Origin: Pseudomonas pisciculturae
Lineage (GTDB): Bacteria > Pseudomonadota > Gammaproteobacteria > Pseudomonadales > Pseudomonadaceae
Direction: 5' to 3'
DNA: 64,000 bases
NCBI RefSeq assembly: GCF_015461805.1
Contig: NZ_JACVZE010000008.1
Coordinates: 186,001 to 250,000 of the forward strand
The position numbers and the translations under genes were made by a program. Shown here piece by piece: positions 44,618-52,016 of the stretch. The stretch's first letter is position 1; each line of letters opens with the position of its first letter. A model generated the notes under the pieces. It was not told the DNA's origin, made no database searches, and saw only the letters and a list, made by a program, of their open reading frames with translations.

Positions 44618-45787
44618 ATGAAAAAGCCCAACCCTCTGCTCGAAGACCTCAAGGCTGTCCTGCCTGCCATTGCTGCCAACGCCTTTGCGGCGGAAAAAGA
44701 CCGCAGCGTCCCGGCCGAGAATATTGCCTTGCTCAAAAGCATCGGCATGCACCATGCGCTGCAACCGCGCAAGTATGGCGGCCTGGAGATTTCACTTCCC
44801 GAGTTTGCCGATTGTATTGCGCTGCTGGCGGCGTCGTGCGCCAGTACCGCCTGGGCGATGAGCCTGTTGTGCACCCACAGCCATCAACTGGCGATGTTCT
44901 CCCCAACCCTGCAGGACGAGGTGTGGGGGCATGACCCCGACGCCACTGCCAGCAGCAGCATTGCGCCCTTCGGGCGGACCGAAGAGGTCGAAGGCGGTGT
45001 GACCTTCAGCGGTGAGATGGGCTGGAGTTCGGGCTGCGATCACGCAGAGTGGGCGATCATGGGCTTTCGTCGCAAAAACGCCGAGGGCACCCAGGACTAT
45101 TGCTTTGCCGTGTTGCCGCGCAGTGATTACGAGATCCGTGACGACTGGTATGCGGTGGGCATGCGCGGCAGCGGCAGCAAGACGCTGATCGTCAAGGATG
45201 CCTTTGTGCCTGAGCACCGCATCCAGAAAGCCAAGGACATGATGGAAGGCAAGTCCGCAGGCTTTGGTCTTTACCCTGACAGCAAGATCTTCTTTGCACC
45301 TTACCGTCCCTATTTTGCCAGCGGGTTTTCGACGGTCAGCCTGGGGGTTGCCGAGCGCATGCTTGAGGTCTTTCGCGAGAAAACAAAAAACCGTGTGCGA
45401 GCCTACACAGGCGCTGCGGTGGGTGCCGCCACACCGGCGCTGATGCGTCTGGCCGAGTCCACGCATCAGGTGGCTGCCGCTCGCGCCTTGCTGGAAAAAA
45501 GCTGGAATGAGATCGCATTTTACAGCGAACAGCACCGCTATCCCGAGCGGGAAACCCTCGCGTTCTGGCGCACCAACCAGGGCTACGCGACCAAAATGTG
45601 CATCCAGGCCGTTGACCGTTTGATGGACGCCGCTGGTGGTGGCGCCTGGTTTGAAACCAATGAGCTGCAACGCTTGTTTCGCGATTCCCACCTCACCGGC
45701 GCACATGCCTACACCGACTATGACGTGTGCGCGCAGATCCTCGGGCGCGAGTTGATGGGGCTTGAGCCAGACCCGTCAATGGTTTGA
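44618..45787 (+). CDS. 4-hydroxyphenylacetate 3-hydroxylase, oxygenase component (C2, acyl-CoA dehydrogenase fold)
   Basis: 389 residues of the group D flavin monooxygenases with acyl-CoA dehydrogenase fold, as in the C2 component of Acinetobacter baumannii 4-HPA hydroxylase. Visible segments are IALLKSIGMHHALQPRKYGGLEISLPEF, SCASTAWAMSLLCTHSHQLAMF and WYAVGMRGSGSKTLIVKDAFVP. It hydroxylates 4-HPA to homoprotocatechuate with reduced flavin from its partner 73 bases downstream. It is not related to the larger E. coli HpaB. Start is the ATG giving MKKPNPLLEDL; an upstream open frame crosses the palindromes and is rejected. Confidence 0.88.
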   Translation: MKKPNPLLEDLKAVLPAIAANAFAAEKDRSVPAENIALLKSIGMHHALQPRKYGGLEISLPEFADCIALLAASCASTAWAMSLLCTHSHQLAMFSPTLQDEVWGHDPDATASSSIAPFGRTEEVEGGVTFSGEMGWSSGCDHAEWAIMGFRRKNAEGTQDYCFAVLPRSDYEIRDDWYAVGMRGSGSKTLIVKDAFVPEHRIQKAKDMMEGKSAGFGLYPDSKIFFAPYRPYFASGFSTVSLGVAERMLEVFREKTKNRVRAYTGAAVGAATPALMRLAESTHQVAAARALLEKSWNEIAFYSEQHRYPERETLAFWRTNQGYATKMCIQAVDRLMDAAGGGAWFETNELQRLFRDSHLTGAHAYTDYDVCAQILGRELMGLEPDPSMV

Positions 45788-45860
45788 TCGCGTCATCGCC
45801 GCAGGGCTATTCCAATAACAACAATCAGGGTCGATCAGTAGGTCGGCCCGGGAGTTTTTC

Positions 45861-46811
45861 ATGTCTGATGTGCTTGCATCCAATCCAACCGCTGAATTCG
45901 ACGCCCGTGCGTTCCGCCGAGCCTTGGGCAACTTCGCCACCGGTGTCACGGTGGTGACGGCGTCGACGCCCAGCGGCCGCAAGGTTGGCGTGACAGCCAA
46001 CAGCTTCAACTCGGTGTCCCTTGACCCTCCATTGATCTTGTGGAGCATCGATAAACGCTCCAACAGCCACGAGGTGTTTGAAGAGGCCAGCCACTTTGCG
46101 GTTAACGTGCTGGCGGCTGACCAGATCGACTTGTCCAACAACTTTGCGCGGCCGAAGGAAGACCGGTTTGCCGAAATTGAATTTGAGCCGGGGCAGGGCG
46201 GCGCGCCGGTATTTGCCGACTGCTCGGCACGGTTTCACTGCGAAAAGTTCCAGCAAGTCGACGGCGGCGACCACTGGATCATGATCGGCAAAGTGGTGGC
46301 GTTTGATGACTTCGGCCGTTCGCCCCTGCTGTATCACCAAGGTGCCTACTCGATGGTGCTGCCCCACACCCGCATGACCAAGCGCGACGAAGGTCAGCCG
46401 CCCAGCAGCCATTTCCAGGGGCGCTTGAGCCACAACCTGTATTACCTGATGACCCAGGCGCTGCGGGCTTATCAGGCCAGCTACCAGCCTCGCCAGCTGT
46501 CCACCGGGCTGCGTACCAGTGAGGCACGGATGTTGATGGTGCTGGAGAGTGACGCCGGCCTGGATCTCAACCAGTTACAGCGTGAAGTGGCGATGCCGGT
46601 GCGTGAAATCGAGGAGGCGGTGGCCAATCTCAAGCGCAAGGGGTTGGTGGTGGACGATAACGACCGCGTACGGCTGACCGTCAAAGGTGTCGATGAGACG
46701 GAGTCGCTGTGGACCATCGCCCGTGAACAGCAGGACAAGGTGTTCGGCCAGTTCTCGGATGAGCAGATCGATACGTTCAAGACCGTGCTCAAGGCCGTGA
46801 TTGCCAGCTGA
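45861..46811 (+). CDS. 4-hydroxyphenylacetate 3-hydroxylase, flavin reductase component (C1) with MarR-like C-terminal domain
   Basis: 316 residues in two parts. The first ~170 form a flavin reductase domain (FRRALGNFATGVTVVTASTPSGRKVGVTANSFNSVSLDPPLILWSI). From about residue 185 there is a MarR-like winged-helix segment (LSHNLYYLMTQALRAYQASYQPRQLS ... LQREVAMPVREIEEAVANLKRKGLVV, DRVRLTVKGVDE). The Acinetobacter C1 reductase has this same fusion; there 4-HPA binding to the C-terminal domain stimulates flavin reduction. Start is ATG with CGGGAG upstream. Forms an operon with the oxygenase gene. A long hairpin follows the stop. Confidence 0.9.
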   Translation: MSDVLASNPTAEFDARAFRRALGNFATGVTVVTASTPSGRKVGVTANSFNSVSLDPPLILWSIDKRSNSHEVFEEASHFAVNVLAADQIDLSNNFARPKEDRFAEIEFEPGQGGAPVFADCSARFHCEKFQQVDGGDHWIMIGKVVAFDDFGRSPLLYHQGAYSMVLPHTRMTKRDEGQPPSSHFQGRLSHNLYYLMTQALRAYQASYQPRQLSTGLRTSEARMLMVLESDAGLDLNQLQREVAMPVREIEEAVANLKRKGLVVDDNDRVRLTVKGVDETESLWTIAREQQDKVFGQFSDEQIDTFKTVLKAVIAS

Positions 46812-46823
46812 GGGTTGAGCCGG

Positions 46824-46863
46824 CGCTGCCAGGCAGCAGCTACAGACAAAGTGCCTGGCAGTG
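46824..46863. other. Hairpin after the hydroxylase operon
   Basis: A twelve-pair stem (CGCTGCCAGGCA/TGCCTGGCAGTG, one G-T pair) with a 16-base loop, 12 bases after the reductase stop. There is no U-run on either side, so it may stabilise the mRNA end or be a weak, factor-assisted terminator. Confidence 0.5.
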
Positions 46864-46932
46864 CCATACAACGTATTCCCCGCGATTTCGCGTCATACCC
46901 CGTGCACAACTGACTTCACAGCCAAACGGTGC

Positions 46933-47424
46933 ATGGATGTTCAATTACCGCCAAAAATGATTTTGCAGCTGGCGACGACCCTGAGCCTGCTTCGGAACGG
47001 CCAAGCCTTGTCTGCGCCCTCGCTACAGGCGTATCCAGCGCTGCTTGAGACCCTCGGGGCGCTCGCCGATAAACATCAGCAGACCCAAAGTGATTTGCAC
47101 GAGGCGCTTGCCACCGTTATGCGGTTGTCGCAGGTTTCGGCGCAGCAAGACCGGTTACTGGCCGACCTGACTGTTCGGCATGAACAAACGCTTGAACATT
47201 GCGTCACCCTGCACGCCGACAGTGAGCGGCATGCCCGGAGGGTCGAGACGTACGCCAGCCAGGCCCATCTCAGGGAGTTGCTCCAATCCACATTGACCGA
47301 AGGCACCTGGGACCAAAGCCGAAACGAGCGTTTTCGATGCCGTTGCCGCGCTGACTCAGCTCGCCAGGTGCCCGACGTTGGCAGGCTGCAACAAATCCGG
47401 CGGCAGCCGTGGGCAAGACGCTAG
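46933..47424 (+). CDS. Hypothetical protein, possibly with a broken 3' end
   Basis: 163 residues with no recognised family. The first ~125 residues (LATTLSLLRNGQALSAPSLQ, LGALADKHQQTQSDLHEALATVMRL, LHADSERHARRVETYASQ) look like a real helical protein with possible coiled-coil stretches; the last ~35 (RCRCRADSARQVPDVGR) are arginine- and cysteine-rich and look like an out-of-frame reading. No strong ribosome site precedes the ATG. It may be a decayed gene or a frameshifted one. It lies between the hydroxylase operon and the APC permease. Confidence 0.35.
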   Translation: MDVQLPPKMILQLATTLSLLRNGQALSAPSLQAYPALLETLGALADKHQQTQSDLHEALATVMRLSQVSAQQDRLLADLTVRHEQTLEHCVTLHADSERHARRVETYASQAHLRELLQSTLTEGTWDQSRNERFRCRCRADSARQVPDVGRLQQIRRQPWARR

Positions 47425-47527
47425 GGGTGCCGGGGCGCACAGTGAGGGTGTGCGGCGACGCCAGCATCCAGTTGAGAGGATCAGCCTGTCGCTTCTTACG
47501 CCAACCTAACGTCAGGGACATTAAAAA

Positions 47528-49027
47528 ATGTCGATCAACCATAAGCTCACTGAGCATTTGAACCGCGGGTCGGTGGGGTTTCCGACCGCACTGGCCAGTA
47601 CTGTAGGCCTGATCATGGCCAGCCCCGTCATCCTTACGGCGACCATGGGCTTTGGTATTGGGGGCAAGGCCTTCGCCGTGGCGATGTTGATCGCGGTGGT
47701 GATGATGCTGGCCCAGGCGACCACGTTTGCCGAAGCGGCAGCGATTTTGCCCACTACCGGCTCGGTGTATGACTACATCAACTGTGGCATGGGGCGGTTC
47801 TTTGCAATAACCGGCACGCTGTCGGCCTACCTGATCGTGCATGTGTTTGCAGGCACCGCCGAAACCATTCTGTCGGGCGTCATGGCGCTGGTGAACTTTG
47901 AACACCTCAACACATTGGCCGAGTCTGCCGGTGGTTCGTGGTTGCTGGGGGTGGCGTTCGTGATCGGGTTCGGCATCCTCAACGCGTTTGGCGTGAGCGT
48001 ATTTGGCCGTGCAGAAATCATCCTGACGTTCGGCATGTGGACCACACTGATGGTGTTTGGCGTGCTGGGCTTGATCGCGGCCCCGGCGGTCGAGTTGGAG
48101 GGCTGGTTTGGTGAGTCGTTGGTGGGCAGCGACCCGATGACTATTCTGTCGCTGGTGGGCATGGCCATGTTTATGTTTGTGGGCTGCGAATTCGTCACGC
48201 CGCTGGCGCCTGACTTGCGCAAATCCGCCACGACCATGCCCAGGGCCATGCTCCTGGGCCTGGTGGGCGTGGCATCGTGCATGTTCATTTATGGCGCGGC
48301 CATGAAGCGCCAGGTGGAAAACCTGGTGCTGGACCCCGCCACCGGCCTGCACTTGCTGGATACACCGATGGCGATTCCCAAGTTCGCCGCCCAGGTCATG
48401 GGGGATATCGGCCCGGTCTGGCTGGGCATCGGCTTTTTGTTTGCAGGCGCTGCGACCATCAACACCTTGATGGCCGGTGTGCCGCGCATTCTCTATGGCA
48501 TGGCGGTCGATGGTGCGTTGCCCAAGGTGTTTACCTATCTGCATCCACGCTTCAAGACGCCGCTGCTGTGCATTCTCGTGGCGATGTTGATTCCGTGCCT
48601 GCATGCCTGGTACCTGGGCGGTAATGCGGACAACATCCTGCATTTGGTATTGGCGGCGGTGTGTGCGTGGAGCACCGCTTACCTGTTGGTGACGCTCTCG
48701 GTGGTGATGCTGCGAATCCGTCGCCCGGACCTGCCACGGGCCTATCGCTCACCGTTCTTTCCGCTGCCGCAGATCATTTCCAGCGCGGGGATTTTGTTGG
48801 GCATGTGGTTTATCACGCCGCCCGGCATGAACCCTGCGGATGTGTACATTCCTTTTGGCGTGATGTTGGGCAGCACTGCCCTGTACGCGCTGTTTTGGAC
48901 GCTGGTGGTGCAGAAGGTCAACCCCTTCATACCAGCGCGGGTCGAAGATGTACTGGCCAAGGAATTTGCCATGGAGCCCGGTATTCAGCCGACCGAGGTA
49001 CTCGATCATGCTTTCAAAACTGTCTGA
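47528..49027 (+). CDS. APC-superfamily amine/amino-acid permease
   Basis: 499 residues with about twelve membrane helices. The APC pattern is seen in GSVGFPTALASTVGLIMASPVILTATMGFGIGG and AAAILPTTGSVYDYINCGMGRFFAITGTLSAYL. Linked to a DUF3156 gene and an FeaR-type activator, so aromatic amine (such as tyramine or phenethylamine) uptake is the best guess; a broad amino-acid role cannot be excluded. Its last 20 bases overlap the DUF3156 gene. Confidence 0.8.
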   Translation: MSINHKLTEHLNRGSVGFPTALASTVGLIMASPVILTATMGFGIGGKAFAVAMLIAVVMMLAQATTFAEAAAILPTTGSVYDYINCGMGRFFAITGTLSAYLIVHVFAGTAETILSGVMALVNFEHLNTLAESAGGSWLLGVAFVIGFGILNAFGVSVFGRAEIILTFGMWTTLMVFGVLGLIAAPAVELEGWFGESLVGSDPMTILSLVGMAMFMFVGCEFVTPLAPDLRKSATTMPRAMLLGLVGVASCMFIYGAAMKRQVENLVLDPATGLHLLDTPMAIPKFAAQVMGDIGPVWLGIGFLFAGAATINTLMAGVPRILYGMAVDGALPKVFTYLHPRFKTPLLCILVAMLIPCLHAWYLGGNADNILHLVLAAVCAWSTAYLLVTLSVVMLRIRRPDLPRAYRSPFFPLPQIISSAGILLGMWFITPPGMNPADVYIPFGVMLGSTALYALFWTLVVQKVNPFIPARVEDVLAKEFAMEPGIQPTEVLDHAFKTV

Positions 49028-49598
49028 TTTGTTCAGTTCCAAGCGCGCACCGGCGGGGTATCGTCCGGGCGCGACGCTTGAGCATGTGCGGCGTAATCTC
49101 GGCCAGCCCTCGTTTCAATTGTCGGCCCCGGTACGCGCGCAGTTTCAGTTCAGCCCAGAGGGGCCGGTCATCGAGGTACATGAGCGCGCGCAAGCGCAGT
49201 TACTGATGCATATAGTGCTCACGCAGTTTCGCTTCCACACGCCCGCCTCACAGTGGCGCGAGGGGTGTTACCAAGTGCACCATACGGGGGCCATTACCCG
49301 TACGGGTTTGGTCTGCCGCCGCCGCGAAGGGCCGCGGGACTTTGCCGATTTGCTGACCCGCGAACTGAGCACCAACAAGGCGTTGCGCGAGGCGCTGATG
49401 CCGCTGGATTTCAAGAAGATCACCCTTGAATACTCCCACGGCGGCTGGAGCGTGACGCTGGAGCACATGGGGGGCAGCGAGGTGGTCAATCGCATGCCTG
49501 CTTTTCGCCGCTATATTTCGTTGAGTATTGAACAAACTCGCCTATGCAGCAGAGCATCTTTGCGCTTCATCTCGTGCTTAAGACCCTTTAAGCCTTGA
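49008..49598 (+). CDS. DUF3156 family protein
   Basis: 196 residues, cytoplasmic by composition. The LSKLSDLFSSKRAPAGYRPGATLEHVRRNLGQ start, the HERAQAQLLMHIVLTQFRFHTPAS middle and LTRELSTNKALREALMPLDFKKITLEYSHGGWSVTLEHMGG end are those of DUF3156, a pseudomonad family of unknown function found next to amine permeases. The ATG (MLSKL) overlaps the permease stop by 20 bases, so translation is coupled and the protein may assist transport or sensing. Confidence 0.72.
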   Translation: MLSKLSDLFSSKRAPAGYRPGATLEHVRRNLGQPSFQLSAPVRAQFQFSPEGPVIEVHERAQAQLLMHIVLTQFRFHTPASQWREGCYQVHHTGAITRTGLVCRRREGPRDFADLLTRELSTNKALREALMPLDFKKITLEYSHGGWSVTLEHMGGSEVVNRMPAFRRYISLSIEQTRLCSRASLRFISCLRPFKP

Positions 49599-49639
49599 GT
49601 GGCATGGCTTGTGCTTAAGTACTTTGCATAGATCTACAG

Positions 49640-49679
49640 TTGTACGCTTATAGATAACATGTTAACTATTGGCGTACAA
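49640..49679. promoter_or_regulatory. 40-bp near-perfect palindrome upstream of the FeaR-like gene
   Basis: Outer arms TTGTACGC and GCGTACAA are exact complements. With the inner part, 17 of 20 base pairs match across 40 bases. The centre contains the inverted repeat GATAA-CATG-TTAAC (49653-49666), one mismatch from the HpaR-like motif. There is no U-run, so a terminator is unlikely; a compound operator is the better reading. It ends 27 bases before the feaR ATG. Confidence 0.65.
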
Positions 49680-49706
49680 AAATAAGCATCTCGTGCGGAG
49701 GTATTC

Positions 49707-50672
49707 ATGAGCATCCATCAGGCTGCCTGGGACGGGTTGGACCAGTGGACAACAACCATGCAGGCATTGTGCGGTCGTTTCGAAACCCAACTGGCGTTCA
49801 ATCGCTCGCTGTTTATCGGCGAGATTTCCACCTGGTCCCATGGGGGCCTGTCATTGGCCAATATGCGCACCAACGCTGGCAACATCGTGCGTTACGGCGA
49901 CCGTGCCGATTGCGACAACGACGAGCACTGTTTCCTGGTCAGTCAGCGCACCGGTTACTCCCACATCACCCAGGGCGGAGTGACTATCCAGCTCGCGCCG
50001 GGCGACCTGATGCTGATGGATTCAGTCGGCCCGTGCTCGATTGCACCCCATGGCCTGATCGAGCACGCGTCCCTGTCGTTGTCGCGCGCGCAAGTGCAGC
50101 GCCAGCTCAAGGGCGTCTCTCCGATCTTTGGCAAAATCTCATCGACCAAGGCCTGTGGCCGCATGCTGCATCTGCTGATGGACCAGGCGTGCAAGGGCAG
50201 CGACGGCACCGACAGCGCCGCGGCCGAGGGTGAGGCCTTGCAAAGTGCGTTTATCCTGCTGCTGGCGTCCGGGTTGGAGCAGGCCGAGGAGAAGGCCAGC
50301 GATGCTGCTGTGCTCGGTGGCGTGAACCTGCGCAGTTATGTGCAAAAGGTCATCGATGAGTCTTTGGCCCAGACCCATTTGACGCCCGCCTGCCTGGCGG
50401 GGCGGCTGAAGATTTCCGTCAGGCACCTTTACCGTCTGTTTGAAGAGGAGGGCGACAGTGTGTGTCGTTACATCCAGCGCGCAAGGCTTGAGCGCAGCGC
50501 CACCGATTTGTCGAACCCGTTCCTGCGTTCTGAGTCGATTACCTCAATTGCTTACAAGTGGGGGTTCACCGATTCCGCGCATTTCAGCCGCTCCTTCAAA
50601 AAACACTTTGAACAATCGCCCAAGGATTTCCGCGCGCAGGCGCTCTCGGGCGCGTTAGCCGGTGCTGCCTGA
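49707..50672 (+). CDS. feaR: AraC-family regulator FeaR-like
   Basis: 321 residues. FeaR in E. coli activates tynA (amine oxidase) and feaB in response to aromatic aldehydes. The N-terminal half has the AraC_binding_2 (FeaR) pattern (NRSLFIGEISTWSHGGLSLANMRTN, SHITQGGVTIQLAPGDLMLMDS), and the C-terminal half is the DNA-binding domain (LAGRLKISVRHLYRLFEEEGDSVCRYIQRARLERSATDL, ITSIAYKWGFTDSAHFSRSFKKHFEQSPKDFR). GCGGAGGT precedes the ATG. Its probable target in this window is feaB and/or the APC permease. Confidence 0.85.
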   Translation: MSIHQAAWDGLDQWTTTMQALCGRFETQLAFNRSLFIGEISTWSHGGLSLANMRTNAGNIVRYGDRADCDNDEHCFLVSQRTGYSHITQGGVTIQLAPGDLMLMDSVGPCSIAPHGLIEHASLSLSRAQVQRQLKGVSPIFGKISSTKACGRMLHLLMDQACKGSDGTDSAAAEGEALQSAFILLLASGLEQAEEKASDAAVLGGVNLRSYVQKVIDESLAQTHLTPACLAGRLKISVRHLYRLFEEEGDSVCRYIQRARLERSATDLSNPFLRSESITSIAYKWGFTDSAHFSRSFKKHFEQSPKDFRAQALSGALAGAA

Positions 50673-50674
50673 CC

Positions 50675-50688
50675 GTTAATTGGTTAAC
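50675..50688. promoter_or_regulatory. Sixth GTTAA-N4-TTAAC inverted repeat
   Basis: Perfect GTTAA-TTGG-TTAAC right after the feaR stop and upstream of the MFS pump gene. It is followed at 50692 by TTGACC and, 16 bases later, by GCTAAC, which could be a sigma-70-type promoter. Confidence 0.5.
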
Positions 50689-50732
50689 GACTTGACCTTT
50701 TGCCAAGCCATTGGCTAACCTCGCAACTTCAG

Positions 50733-50748
50733 CCTACCGACCGGTAGG
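50733..50748. promoter_or_regulatory. TetR-type operator upstream of the MFS pump gene
   Basis: Perfect seven-base arms CCTACCG and CGGTAGG around AC, 17 bases before the MFS ATG. This matches the short palindromes typical of TetR/AcrR repressors, and a TetR-family gene follows the pump gene. Confidence 0.65.
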
Positions 50749-50765
50749 AAGCAAGTCGTGAGTTT

Positions 50766-51989
50766 ATGATGAAATCGATCAATTCAAGCAGTCCCTCATT
50801 GAAGTTCGCCGTGGCCTTGGGCGCCATTGGTGCCCTTGGCCCATCGGCCGTCGACATGTATCTGCCCAGCCTGCCGGAGATGGCAGTGGACTACTCGACC
50901 AGTGTGGCCAGTATTCAGCTGACACTCACGGTCTTCCTTTTAGCGATGGGTCTTGGCCAGCTCCTGTTCGGCCCTATCGTTGACGCCTGGGGGCGTCGAC
51001 GTCCCTTGATCGCAGGCCTGGTGGTGTTCAGCTTGAGTGCCCTGGTGGCCGGTGCGGCACCAACACTGGACTGGCTGTTGGTGGCCCGATTCGTTCAGGG
51101 CCTGGGCAGTGCGCTGACCCTGGTGGTCATCATGAGCATGGTGCGTGATGTCACCCAAGGCGTGCAGGCGGCCAAGCTGTTTGGCTTGCTGATGACCATC
51201 GAAGGTGTGGCACCGATTATCGCGCCGGCATTGGGCGGCTACATTGACGCGCACTTTGGCTGGCGGGCGGTGATGGTCGTACTGGCCATGCTGGGAGCCT
51301 TGGTGGCGGTGAACGCCATGGTGGTCCTGCGGGAAACTTTGCCCGCGAACAAACGCGAGCCGCTGAACTTCAAGCTCGCGATCCAAACCTACGCACGCAT
51401 CGGCCAGGACTTGCGCTTCCTGCAGCCGGCGCTGGCGCTGTCATCGGTGTTCTTTTTCCTGTTTGCCTACATCGGCGGCGCCACTTTTATCTACCAGAAT
51501 GACTACGGGTTGCCCGCCGCCCAGTTTGGTACCCTGTTCGGCGCAACCGGTATAGCGATCCTGATAGGGGCCTCGCTGGCGGCGAAGTTGGTTGGCCAAT
51601 ACGGCCTGGCGCGCATGGCCCTGGCAGGTTCGTGCTGCATCGTGGCGGGTGCGCTCATTGCCTGCATGACGGTGGCTGCCGGGATGGGCTTGTCGTGGCT
51701 GGTGGCCGGGGTCGCGATTGCGTTGCTTGGGGTGGGGATTGCAGAAACCACGCTGATGACGCTGGTGATGTCGTCGCAAACCACCGCGCTGGGTTCGACC
51801 GCCGCCTTGCTGGGGGCCTTTCAGCTTGGTACTGCGGCGTGTGCGACACCTTTGACCGGCCTGGTCAGCAGTTACGGCGCGGCGGCGTGGAGTGGCTTGC
51901 TGGTGCTGTGCGCCGTTGCGGTGGGTATGCTCACCTGGATCAGTGTGCGCCAAGGCAAGGCTGACTCGATCACTGCGTTAAATCACTGA
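50766..51989 (+). CDS. MFS drug-type efflux transporter (Bcr/CflA family)
   Basis: 407 residues, twelve predicted helices, with the Bcr/CflA opening FAVALGAIGALGPSAVDMYLPSLPEMAVDYSTS and the motif-A-like GLGQLLFGPIVDAWGRRRPL. Members export drugs, sulfonamides or sometimes dipeptides. A TetR-type operator lies upstream and the regulator gene lies 27 bases downstream. In the catabolic setting it might remove a toxic aromatic intermediate, which is inference. Confidence 0.87.
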   Translation: MMKSINSSSPSLKFAVALGAIGALGPSAVDMYLPSLPEMAVDYSTSVASIQLTLTVFLLAMGLGQLLFGPIVDAWGRRRPLIAGLVVFSLSALVAGAAPTLDWLLVARFVQGLGSALTLVVIMSMVRDVTQGVQAAKLFGLLMTIEGVAPIIAPALGGYIDAHFGWRAVMVVLAMLGALVAVNAMVVLRETLPANKREPLNFKLAIQTYARIGQDLRFLQPALALSSVFFFLFAYIGGATFIYQNDYGLPAAQFGTLFGATGIAILIGASLAAKLVGQYGLARMALAGSCCIVAGALIACMTVAAGMGLSWLVAGVAIALLGVGIAETTLMTLVMSSQTTALGSTAALLGAFQLGTAACATPLTGLVSSYGAAAWSGLLVLCAVAVGMLTWISVRQGKADSITALNH

Positions 51990-52016
51990 TAAAAGAATGC
52001 TGGCAAGGATATCCCT

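Noticed and set aside
44618..46811. Assignment of the hydroxylase as E. coli-type HpaBC
   Set aside because: The oxygenase is ~390 residues with the acyl-CoA dehydrogenase-type C2 pattern and the reductase has a C-terminal MarR-like extension; E. coli HpaB is ~520 and HpaC ~170 residues.
47270..48643. 457-codon minus-strand frame opposite the APC permease
   Set aside because: The translation is rich in His, Gln and Arg with no known motif, while the plus-strand permease has all expected helices.
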